Assembly (NCBI GenBank): GCA_013176395.1
Contig: JABMLP010000007.1
Span: 1,302,001 to 1,366,000, forward strand
DNA from: Venturia oleaginea
Taxonomy: Eukaryota > Ascomycota > Dothideomycetes > Venturiales > Venturiaceae
Reading direction: 5' to 3'
Length of the DNA: 64,000 nt
Shown here: one piece after another, positions 54,606 through 64,000 of the stretch
How the letters are laid out: each line of letters begins with the position of its first letter
Numbering within the stretch: the first letter of the stretch is position 1
Position numbers and translations under genes: made by a program
The notes under the pieces: generated by a model
What the model saw: the letters and a program-made list of their open reading frames with translations, nothing else
What the model was told of the DNA's origin: nothing
Databases searched by the model: none

Positions 54606-55212
54606 GGGCTTGCTGAGGTGGTTGAGAGAGGCGATGAAGAAGGAGATGGCTTGAGAAGGAGTAAAAAACTGAGATGGCTGAAAAGAGGAACTCGAGGAGC
54701 CGTCCATTTTATGGTTGGCGTGGACAGTAAAGTGCCTTCGTGAAGCGAACGTCTTCGCAAACGTGCTTTGGATATATGAAGGTATTAACACAAACTACTT
54801 TCACATTGATTGCTTGTGAAAACTCCCGCTATGCCACTGACTGAGGGTAACTCACTGGCCAGACTTCGCCGTGCTTCCCTCTCAACCCTCTTCGACTCAC
54901 TCTCGGCTTGTCTCCAACTCAGCAATCCTGAACGACCAGATGGACATCGTTTTCCCTTCCAAGTTATCAGCTGAGCGGATGCCCAATGAGCTGGCGTAGA
55001 TCAGAATTGTGGGTTTCACTCAGTCAGCAAGTCAAAAAAGTTAAAAAGAATGTGCACATTAATGCATACACCACAATACGACATCGGGCAAGCCTCTGAT
55101 GAACAACAATTCTTCAAGATAATTGAAGTACATCCTGATAGATCTTAAAACCACTTGGCACCCTGCTAAACAGCACCACATGGGACATCACACTTTTCCA
55201 CTGATTATTCTC
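54606..55212. other. Intergenic with a lone MITE-terminus copy
   Basis: About 600 bp. 54985-55085 matches one end of the MITE family seen at 16356 and 48867 (GGCGTAGATCAGAATTGTGG, CACTCAGTCAG, AATGTGCACATTAATGCATA). No partner end was found nearby, so it is a solo or truncated copy. Confidence 0.5.
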
Positions 55213-58200
55213 TTATTCATCGTCCGGGGTCCCCAAATACTGCCCGACCATTTCATCAGACGGCCAGCCACCCCACTCAGGAACACTTTCAATCTCCTCT
55301 TTCACCAACGCAATCAGTTCTCCACTAGCGCCCTCGATGTCTTTTTCTTCCACAACGATCATCCGGTGATCGCGCCCGGGGGATTCAAGCAAAGCTCTTA
55401 CAGCAATGATGCACTTCTTAAGTACGTTCAACCCGTTCAGCTTACGTGCTGTCTCTTTGCCGATGTGGTCCTTGGCACTAACCATCCATTTAACTAAACT
55501 GTACATTCCCTCGAAATCGCCGAACAGCCCTAGAGCTCGTACATAGGCATGAAGAGTGGCTAGATCAGGAACGGCCAGATAGGTGGGAAGGGACACGGAA
55601 ATGAAATTTTGTACTGATGTGCTGAGCCGTCCTTTCCTAGTTCTGATGGCCGCATCTCGACCACTTCCACCCACAAGGTTCGCAAAGAGGCCCCGAAGAA
55701 ATTGTGGACAAGCCTTAGACTGGTAGTTCGCAACGGATGCCAGCCGTAATCCGTTGCGAAACTTCCGTGAAATGCGTAGCCGATTAATTTGATCTCCAGC
55801 TTCCCACTTCAGTGCGTAATGTGCAGGTGCAGCATGTTGAGCGATCTTGCAAAGACTTTTAAACATATCCACATCAATGTCCAAGCCTAATTCCTGCAGC
55901 GAGGCCACAATATGCTGGGAAAGGACCAGCGCGATCAAAGGGTGTGATGCATCTGCCTTCCAAGAAAAGTCCATACTTATGTTCTCCATAGTCTCCGCCT
56001 TTTCGAGGGCTGTCAACAGGTGCAACCAGGCTGGACGACTAGACGTTTTGTACGCCTTGAGCAACAGATATGCATGGATGAACGAATGTCCGGTATGGAA
56101 TGCCCAGTATTTTAACGTGCCAGGTAACGTTGATATTGGAAAAGACTTGACATTGGTGATACGCAGTAGAGGAGACGTGTCAGCTTCAGGAAACTTGCAC
56201 AGAAGACCTACAAAAGAAGCAACGGCGGAAGCCGAGAGTGGCGGCAGGTCGGTTTGCAAAGACGGTTCGTGTGGTCCTGGGTGCTCTGAGAAGGGAGGAT
56301 CTGGATGTGAAACATCTTTCATCAAAGGCGGAGTCCCATTGGTGTTCGTAGTCCATACCTTGAGCCCGAAAGTGAACGTGGGTGCATGAGCCATCAAAAA
56401 GTGGAGTTGTGGCGTGTCGGGTATGATCCCATCGCTGATCATCTGATCAAACAACAAATCCAGGGAAGGAGGCTCAGATGGAATGTAGATAGCATCAGTG
56501 GGGTCTTCGGGTGCTGGTAATGTTTCCCGTCCATCACCAGGAAGAGGTCGTTCGGTCTCATTGGCGCAGTCATTTGATCGGATTTGGCTGTCATCGGAGC
56601 CCCTTTCCTGAAGAGAATCAAGTCGGATTCGGTCATAGATAATCTTTTTGAACATGGCATGGTAGACGAGGTGATGCGTTTGCGTGGCAAGTTCCTTGCA
56701 TCTCAAGAAACACGCCCAGGCCTCGGGCAGTGTGCGAGTTGAAGTGACCATGGCTGCCCACATCTGGGCACTCCCGTGGGCCTTGCCTGAAATAATTTCA
56801 CGAGTCTGTATTGTGGGACTACCATCAACATGGAAACCGGACATAACCTTCATAGCGCGGTCAATGTTCTTCAAGGGGTAGCCATACTGTTGCATAAACT
56901 CCAGAGCCCGGCCGGCCCGCGACTTGCCATACTCCGCTCCTTTGGAATCGTCTAACCTGGTTTGCGATCTTCTGAATGGGGGCCATGATGACGCTTTCAG
57001 TCTCGCCCAGTCGCGCTCCTGAGGCGTCTTTTCCAATCTCAACAAGACCGAAGACACTGCGCTGTGCCCTAGCCTCGTCGCTGGAAGGATATGCCCGGTC
57101 ATTGCCCGAAGGAGGTCGAACTGCGCCCTTTGCTGGTAGGCGGCCGAGGCCATTGGATTTAGAGACGTTGGCAATGATATCAGATGCAGAGCAACGTTAC
57201 ACTGTTCAGTGCAGAATTGCCTATCCCTTGTAGTAGCTTTGGGTTTTGTGTACGACGAGAGGTAGTGATCAATTATAATCGAGGTTATGGGAACGATCGC
57301 GGCCGGCCACACCTTACGAGCGTGGCGGAGAAGCCGGATGAACAACAAGAAGATGACAGAGAGGTCCAGAGGTCCAAGTCTGCAATCCTGTAGTTCTTCT
57401 GGTCGTCGTGGATGCGTCAGGTTTCGGTATTGAAGATACTCCATCGTGTACTGCAAAAGTATCCGCAGTGCGTCCGCCGTAATGAGTCGCCTCCGAAGTG
57501 TGAAGTTGAGGACAAAGAGTGGAACTTTCGCAGTACCTTGGATCTCAATGCCGGGGATGTTGGCAGTTTCGGTGGCTAAAGAGTAAGCAGCATGGAAACT
57601 ATGCTGCTCGGTAAGGATGGTCGACCAGAGAAGAACGTCGTAAGTCGTAAAGCCTCCTTGGAGTATGGAGTCGTTCTCTTCTGGTGACAGTGGTGGTACG
57701 AACCGATCAATGTCCTCCTTTGACGTGAGCTTTGAACGTTCGAGGACGCCTATGAAATCAAATCCTTCTTCCTCCTCTTTTTGAACCTGAGTTCCGGACA
57801 CCTCTTCTTGCCAACGTATGAACTTTGCAGTGATATACTGCAGTGTTATAGAAGTGTCCCTTTGTATTTTTCGGTCTAGCTTAGAAGTGTCGCGTGCAGG
57901 CTCGCTCTCCCATGTATTCTTCGATCTTGTTGTGCGGTCAAACCTGCCATCCGCACGAGTTGGCTCGAGGAGATGGCCCTTGCCAACAAATTGCAGTGCT
58001 CGAACGAGATGGACCGAAGGACTTGGTCGTTCTCGTTTGGAAATGGCCGCTGGGTCAATCCTGAAATTGCCCTTCTCGTACTCGCTCAAACTGTCGTATT
58101 TCTGCCTCTTTACTTTCACCTTTGACCCCGAAGATAACCTGTCGGCCAAATCTGTCAACGCATCTCGCTCTTCGTCGCCATCGTTGGCCTTTTCCGCTGA

Positions 58201-58486
58201 CGAAGAGGGCTGATGGATGATATTGTTGTCCAACTCTTTCAACCTTAGACCAGCACGGTGCTTGCGTGAGGAAGAATATGGAGAGCTAACATCTTGCTTG
58301 CTCAATTCGAGAACGGAAGGCTTGCCTTTGACGGTCAAGGCATTTTGCGAAGAGAAAAAGTGCTGGGTACAGTATTAGCACAAACTGGTGCGTTGTGCCA
58401 GCGATACTTACTCGAGAGCATTGGCGTAGACTTGGTCGACCAATTGAGCCAGCATAGCGATTGGATGAGCGAGCAAGCCCATGCAT
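55213..58486 (-). CDS. Large predicted mitochondrial protein, helical-repeat type
   Basis: Exon 1 (58412-58486) plus exon 2 (55213-58362) give 1074 residues. Removing the 49-nt intron (GTAAGT ... CTAAT ... CCCAG) creates an N-terminus MHGLARSSNRYAGSIGRPSL followed by RQCSRHFFSSQ, rich in Arg/Ser/Leu and free of acids. That is a textbook mitochondrial presequence. The body is predominantly helical with repeated pairs of hydrophobic helices (for example AQMWAAMVTSTRTLPEAWAC), similar in feel to PPR-like organellar RNA factors, but I could not assign a family. Acidic/Pro linkers occur near residues 640-720. Function unknown. Confidence 0.78.
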
Positions 58487-59432
58487 GCATCAGATTGTGC
58501 GCGACCTGCCGAAGAACATAAGAGTGGAAGAGTTGGCGTGCTTTGCTGCTAGTGAAGGTTGAGGCCTGAAGATGGACTCAGGCCAAAAGTCACGTGTTTC
58601 ATGCTTGTCTCCGTACCCAGGGACAGATGATCTTGTAGCATTAGATGGGATGGGATCATGTGCTGCGAAAGACATCCAATGCTCGAGAGTTGGGGCTTGG
58701 ATTCATCGAGCAAAGTATCTCAACTTCTATACTATGTATTCTACTGTAGCTTGCAATATCCGAAGATCGAACGAACAATCTAATCCGAAGCCTTGAAGTA
58801 TTGAATAGAAAAAACAGTCAACTGCAACGCGAGGTACATGTACTCCTCTCGTTCTTCCCTTCGGCTTGGGCCCCATCAAGCTTGACCGAAGTCTGGTAAA
58901 CATTTTGTCAGCTATTGGACACCCTCCAGCCTCTGCAGGAGAATGTGTCCTAGCGAGTCATCGATCGAGCAAAGTAAAGAAACTCGATGCCAAATGCAGA
59001 GAGGATCCAGATGCACCACTCCGTCCACATTATGGCTCGTCATTGACTCAAGATCCATCTCTGCCCACTGGTCTTTGAAAGTCAGGCTGTGATCGATTGC
59101 AGGTGTCAATGACTTATGCTATACCTAAGCAATCCTGGTCTTGATTTCAAAATCACTTAGCATCTGAGCTAAAAGCGCGTAGAAGAATTGTCCTACGTAT
59201 ACCAGGAATATGCAAACACATCTGATCACCTTCTGCTTTTCTTCGACCAGCAATTCGGTTACGTCACGTGTCAAAGCATCAACACCATCTGTCTATTTTC
59301 TTCGTTTCGATTCCACCTTTCAGAGCACAGTCACTTTCGCCCATGTTGATGCTAGGTTCGCCATTCAGGCGTCGCATCAGCTATTTCCTTCATCGCCATT
59401 GTCTATTCCACTAAGCATCATCACTAAAAGTA
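58487..59432. other. Intergenic upstream of the mitochondrial protein gene
   Basis: About 950 bp; promoter of the minus-strand gene and then unassigned sequence. Short frames only. Confidence 0.4.
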
Positions 59433-59785
59433 ATGATGACCCAGCCAGACACGGTTACAGCAATGGCGCCGCCGCCTCAGGGAGTGAAGTATGTCTCCTC
59501 GACGTGTAGTGGTGAAATATGCGTTGACCTGTTGCTAGCCCGTTCAACAAATTCATCGAAGTTGTTGTCGGCGCCAGCGAAGAAACTTTTTTCTCGAGAC
59601 CAAGACGTCTTGTTGTGGCGACTGTGTTGTGTCATAATGACCATATCAACTCAGAGTCTTTGAGGCATCATGATGAGGTGGCCGAGGAACCCTCAGGCAC
59701 ATGGACGGTCGAGCTGTGCAAGGAGGTCCTTTTCGCTAGGATAGGTGTTGGTCGGGATCCGCTCAAGCTTCGTGCGAAGTTTTGA
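59433..59785 (+). pseudogene. Possible BTB/POZ-domain fragment
   Basis: Exons 59433-59488 and 59539-59785 join across a good 50-nt intron (GTATGT...GTTGACC...GCTAG) into a 100-codon frame. Its only family-like segment is PFNKFIEVVVGASEETFF, which resembles the start of fungal BTB domains (VxVVVG...F.VH). The continuation expected of a BTB domain is lost, apparently by frame change. Either a decayed BTB gene or a chance similarity. Confidence 0.3.
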
Positions 59786-60091
59786 AGCGTGATGAAGATC
59801 TCAGTGGGCGGTACGACAATTTCGAAGACGCTATGAAATGGGTCCAAAAGTAGGCCACGGAGGATGGTGATTCAGAAAAGGGTCGACCCAGCATACGTGC
59901 CAGGATAGAGAAATAGCCCGAAGAAGATGGTAGCAGACGGCAAGACGGAGACGAAAGTTCGAAAGAATTTGGTGGGTTATGGAATTTTGATGTCTAGTGT
60001 GGACTGGTCTTTGGCACCTGTCAGTTCGAATGCTCAAGATCCACACCTAGATATAGTATATTGCGCTTACCGTGGTGGTACCTGGAGTTAT
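59786..60091. other. Short intergenic stretch
   Basis: About 300 bp, 3' region of the ankyrin gene. Nothing recognised. Confidence 0.4.
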
Positions 60092-61581
60092 TTATGCTAC
60101 CGCCTCCACTTCGATTTCTTTTACTCCATACTTACGAAGAAGTTGAACGATGTGGTCATGTCCATGCTCCAAAGCCTCTTTCATGGGGCACTGCCAACCA
60201 TCCCTCGCACCATCCGGTGGAGCTCCAGATTCTAGTAGCGAACGAGCAACGCTCCAGTACCCACGAGCAGCAGCATGTCGAAGTGCCACGCCTTGAGCCT
60301 GCACTCTCTCGAATCTTTGGCTAGCCCGATGTTCCAGAAGCAGCTTTACAACATCGTCGTGGCCGCAGCGTGCAGCTTTAACCAACGGACTGAGTTCGGA
60401 CCGCTTGATCTTTTTACAACCACGGGATAACAGCCGTTGGACCGTCTCAACATTCCCACTGGCAGCAGCCTTCATAAGCACCCTCGCATCATCATCTTCA
60501 TACAGATTTTTGGCGCCCCTGGCAAGTAAGAGGTTGACGATCTTAGCGTGGCCACCAGACGCAGCAGCAGTAAGAGCTGTTGCACCATCAGCACCGCCAC
60601 AGTATGCCGGAGCATTGATGTATTTGCCGCCACCGATGGTAAGGGACCATGTAACATGCTGATAGTGACCACTCTGGGCAAGGTGAAAGAGTATCTCTGG
60701 ATGTCCGGCTTTTATGGAGTTGCGATCACACAATAGCTTCAGGATGTTCCAGTTTCCTGCTGTAGCCGCGGCTGTGCAGAGGGTGATGTCGAGTTCTTGA
60801 CGCCTTTCTACGGTTCGTATGAGCAGTCGTACCAGAGGTTTGTGGAGGCGTCTGATGGCTTCGAGTAGAGCATCTCGGGCAGATTCTTCTTCCAGTTTCT
60901 GGTTTAGTATGCGCATTACGAGAAGTTGATGCTCTCCCATGGTTGAAAGAACTAGCATGGACTTATTGAATGCTCCGATTTCTGAACCATAATACTGTAG
61001 AGCTCGAAACTCGCCTGAACAGTATGACAGGACTGAGTCACCATAATCCGGCTTCCCCAATACTGCTGCTGCTGCGGCAATGTCTCTTGGAACGGTTTTG
61101 TCGAGCAAGAGGGTAGGATTGGTTTCATCGAGCAGTTTGATCGCATCTTGAGGCATGTTGCATCGAACAACGGCGTCAGCGAGGGTTTTCAAAGCTTGTT
61201 TGTATGACGGCCAGTTATGTTCGGCATCATATCCCAGTTTCTCAAGAATTTGATGAAGCCTGCCCGAGAGGTTGGCCTTGTTGTGGCCATCAGCTAGAGC
61301 CCGTTTGAAAATGTAACCAGCGGAAAGCTTGATACAGCCTTCGAGTCGGCAAAGGAAGTTCACGTCTTTCTCTAATGATCGCGTTGACGATATCCCGGCA
61401 ATGATTTCCCGATTGAAAAGTTCTGTGCTTCGTGAGTGATTGTTCAGAGCGGAATAGATGTTCTTGAAGTACTGCAAGCCAAGCGTACACGCACAGCGTG
61501 TCTGGTCCCAAACATGATGATGGCCTCCTCTAGGCATGCTCTTTTGAGCTCCAAGGGGAGGGACTGGAAAGTTGTAGGCAT
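60092..61581 (-). CDS. Ankyrin-repeat protein with F-box-like N-terminus, one frameshift
   Basis: The body contains degenerate then clear ankyrin repeats: GATALTAAASGGHAKIVNLL, RVLMKAAASGNVETVQRLLS, SPLVKAARCGHDDVVKLLLE and ALRHAAARGYWSVARSLLES, with weaker ones upstream. Family members with this layout start with an LPxEL-type helix pair. Here that start (MPTTFQSLPLELKRACLEEA) begins at 61581 but lies in a different frame, meeting the body near 61472. The interval is one base short of 497 codons. One extra A there would read VRLACKYFKNIYSAL. A 17-nt GT..AG segment at the junction is too short to be an intron. Partner and function are unknown. Confidence 0.8.
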
Positions 61582-62666
61582 AATGATATGCTACAAGATG
61601 TCAAGAATTGTTGGTGAAGAGTGTTCAAGATCATAATCCCGTGTCGATTTTCTACTTGGTGAGATTTTGGAAACCAAGTATTTGTCAAAGGAGACGTCTG
61701 CGTACGGAATTGAAAGCGTGAGGTAGCTCTTATGTACGTATGACACAGCCAAGATAGCGGGGCATGGACCCAAAACTTCGCAGAGACAATACACCGAGGG
61801 ATGAGTGGACTTGACAAGAAAGATGCTCATGTTCATGTACGAGTATTGGTTGGACTCGATGGCAGCAAGGCAGCAAAACAGACGTGCCAGACATGGAATT
61901 CGGAAATACTGGTATGGCCACCGAAGATCATGCAGAGAATTGGGCGGCAAGACCCTGTCGAAATAGGCGGGCGGTGCTTGCCGAAGCGCTTAACAAGGTC
62001 CCACCGGGGCAATGTTTTGGTCCAGACTCCACGGTTATGTTGCTCCGCCATGTTCAATATCAAATTCGTCGTCTTCATATTCGCCATGGCAGCAATCCAT
62101 ATACTCCTGCTATAGAGAATGAATCCAAATCCTCACATGTTTCCATTATTCGATTTCCATATTGACCAAATCTTCAGCTCGTGGAGAACAACGGACGAGA
62201 TGTATCTTGTCAATTTCCTAGCAATCAACCTTCTGAATTGCTACCATCCATCTATTGCTATTGGTATTTTCAGCGACCGAAAATGTCTTTCCAGGTGTCA
62301 TGTCTGTTGGATGAAGCCAGAGTAGAATCTATCCAGTGAGGCTTTGTGTATTTGATATTCCGTGCTCCTCGCTTCACTCTGTGACAACAGCCACACACGA
62401 TAGCGGGGCATAGGAATAGGACCCCGCAAGACAACACACAGAAGTCGCTCTGGCATCGCTCTGGCATCGCTCTGGCAATGCCCTACCAGCAAGTCAGTAT
62501 CCTGTACGAATCCCAATCCGAGCGAGTGAGTCACATAATCGAACTTGGATTGATACTTAAGCGCCTGGAATTGGAGCTTCGCACAGCCAAGCAAGGAACC
62601 CAATCTCCTACACGGAACACCCCACTACAATTCTCCGAGACCCAACACCACCAACACCATATCACA
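61582..62666. other. Divergent promoter region
   Basis: About 1.1 kb between the ankyrin gene and the PP28-like gene. It contains a GCTCTGGCATC direct repeat (about 62448-62475). No supported ORF or RNA gene. Confidence 0.45.
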
Positions 62667-63546
62667 ATGTCCTCAAGCACTAGAGGTCGCGCTGGCAAAT
62701 ACCAGAAACCAAAGCGGGGTGGTCAGTGAAACCATCGCTATATTTTACTGCTCGCAGACTAACCCTAGGCACAGGCGCCAAGAAATTCAGTCGTAACCTT
62801 CAGCCTTTGAACGCCGATGGCGAGGTCGAAAACATGTGGGATGTATGTCCTGTATACCAGACCCTCCTGTCGACCAACCACTAACGCGTACACAGCAGCC
62901 CCGTGGCGGCAAAGGGGAGTACGAATCAAGTGAAGAGGAGAGCTCAGAAGAAGAGTCAGACGAGGAGGAAAGCGACGACGAAGAAGGTCCTAAAGCAGGG
63001 GAAATGACGCGCGAAGAGCGTCGTGCTGCCGCGAAGAAACGCAAAGAAGCTGCCATCGCCCGACAAAAGGCAAAGGTCGCCGCACCCGGTGACCTACCCA
63101 CATCCTCCGAAGAGGACAGTGACGACTCAGACACCCCGGCCAACCCAAATCATACCGCCAAAGCTCGCACCCAAGCCGCGAACCCTCGTACCCCCGTCAA
63201 CCCAGATGAAGTGAAGGATGGCAAGAAGAAGGCTGTTCCAGCTGATCTCTCTACGCTTTCTAGGCGAGAGCGCGAAGCGTTACAGGCACAGCAGTCCCGC
63301 GAACGATACCAGAAGCTACACGCCGAGGGCAAGACAGATGAGGCAAGAGCCGATTTGGCTAGGTTGGCACTCATCAAGGAGAAGCGTGCAGAGGATGCAG
63401 CACGCAAGAAGGCTGAGGCAGATGAAAAGGCTGAGCAGGCTGCTGGGAAGAACGAGGCGACCGAGCGCGAGCGGAGGCTGCGTGAGGCCGCCCTTGGTAC
63501 AGGTGGAAAGGCTTCAAAGGGTGGCAAGGGCGGAAAGAAGAAGTGA
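62667..63546 (+). CDS. PP28/PDAP1-like acidic-basic phosphoprotein
   Basis: Exons 62667-62721, 62769-62842 and 62896-63546 give 259 residues. The start MSSSTRGRAGKYQKPKRGG leads into an acidic Ser/Glu block (ESSEEESSEEESDEEESDDE) that suits casein kinase 2. A Lys/Ala/Glu-rich helical region with LSRREREALQAQQSRERYQK and DLARLALIKEKRAEDAARKK, the signature of the heat- and acid-stable phosphoprotein family, follows. The C-terminus is GKGGKKK. Its role in fungi is poorly known; ribosome association has been proposed for relatives. Confidence 0.85.
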
Positions 63547-63935
63547 AGGCTGCGCTGTTTGTTTCAAAGACTGCTACGATCTCGAAAATTGAGGATAATG
63601 CTCTTCTCGGATTGCTGCATATTCTGGAGTCATTCTATGACGGAGAAAGTGCTCGTTGCATAGCCAGATACATGAATATAGACCACAAGCATTATGAACT
63701 AGAGATGGTTCTCTTTCATGCTACTGATTACAGGAGCGACTGCGCTATCCGATTGCTTTGCTGTACCAAATATTCCCATCAATGAAGATGGAGGGGTAAA
63801 TCACAGGCAGTTATCCTCGCGATCTGACATCGCGAATCGCGTCCTGAAGCTCCGCTGCTCCATTATCAGTCCACCAACTCACCAATTTCTCCACAGAAAC
63901 TTGTCATCTATTTCTCAATCTCAATACCATTCACC
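63547..63935. other. Intergenic before the HIT gene
   Basis: About 390 bp; 3' UTR and the leader of the next gene (ends ACCATTCACC before ATG). Nothing else. Confidence 0.5.
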
Positions 63936-64000
63936 ATGGCAGCTGCCTGTATATTCTGCAAAATCATCAAGGGTATCTTCAAACTCCACTTACCAACGCG
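63936..64000 (+). CDS. HIT-family hydrolase, 5' end only (Hint/Hnt1-like)
   Basis: The ATG at 63936 opens MAAACIFCKIIKG, the characteristic zinc-binding CxxC start of Hint-type histidine-triad nucleotide hydrolases, followed in relatives by DIPSFKL. A donor GTATCT at 63973 begins an intron that runs past the right edge. The catalytic HxHxH region lies outside the window. Confidence 0.8.
   Translation, partial: MAAACIFCKIIKGIFKLHLPT

Noticed and set aside
61472..61490. 17-nt GT..AG segment in the ankyrin gene as intron
   Set aside because: Far below workable intron length; a one-base deletion is simpler.
1..64000. CRISPR arrays, bacterial operons, tRNA or rRNA genes
   Set aside because: No regularly spaced repeats, no cloverleaf or rRNA stretches recognised by eye; the only tRNA-like match is the copia primer-binding site. 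A covariance-model scan would be needed to exclude tRNAs firmly.

Overview
The window looks like nuclear DNA of a filamentous ascomycete (Pezizomycotina). Short introns of about 45-75 nt with GTATGT/GTAAGT-type donors and CTRAY branch sites interrupt most genes. Housekeeping proteins (MED14, ATG22, PDI, EMG1, a metacaspase, a Kel3-type kelch protein, a PP28-type phosphoprotein, a HIT protein) sit on both strands without operon structure. Copia and Tc1/mariner elements, MITEs and AT-rich patches are interspersed. A Leotiomycete-like origin is only my impression from protein style; I cannot fix the species.

Layout. 1-24.4 kb is mostly housekeeping: a conserved protein cut by the left edge (-), MED14 (-), ATG22 (+), PDI with a C-terminal HDEL (+), EMG1/NEP1 (+), a MITE at 16.4 kb, a secreted haem-thiolate peroxidase (+) and a DEAD-box helicase (-). 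24.7-28.6 kb is one complete Ty1/copia insertion with identical 173-bp LTRs and a GCTAT target duplication; its protease and integrase core are missing. Next come decayed remnants of a transporter and a fungal signalling-type protein. 32.8-45.5 kb holds a nine-exon metacaspase, a kelch protein, a LaeA/UMTA-type methyltransferase (seven exons by my reading), a small HSP12-like protein, a small NIF3/CutA-like protein and a five-exon cysteine-rich secreted protein. 47-55 kb is a transposon-dense island: three MITE-like elements, a fold-back repeat and two nested Tc1/mariner elements surround three small secreted cysteine-rich protein genes, two of them tandem paralogues. 55-64 kb returns to ordinary genes: a 1074-residue predicted mitochondrial protein, an ankyrin-repeat protein, a PP28-like protein and the first exon of a HIT-family hydrolase.

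Most genes here act independently. Loose themes are proteostasis and cell death (PDI, ATG22, metacaspase, HSP12-like), RNA and ribosome biogenesis (EMG1, helicase) and secreted proteins. No secondary-metabolite cluster was seen around the methyltransferase or the peroxidase.

A recurring oddity is the single-base frameshift in otherwise intact reading frames: MED14 twice, the ankyrin gene, one Tc1 transposase and one secreted-protein paralogue. Most fall in or beside short homopolymers. For the essential gene MED14 a sequencing or assembly indel is the simplest explanation. Exon coordinates were built by hand from splice signals and reading-frame arithmetic; wherever I give a protein length, the exon lengths sum to whole codons or are off by exactly the stated indels.
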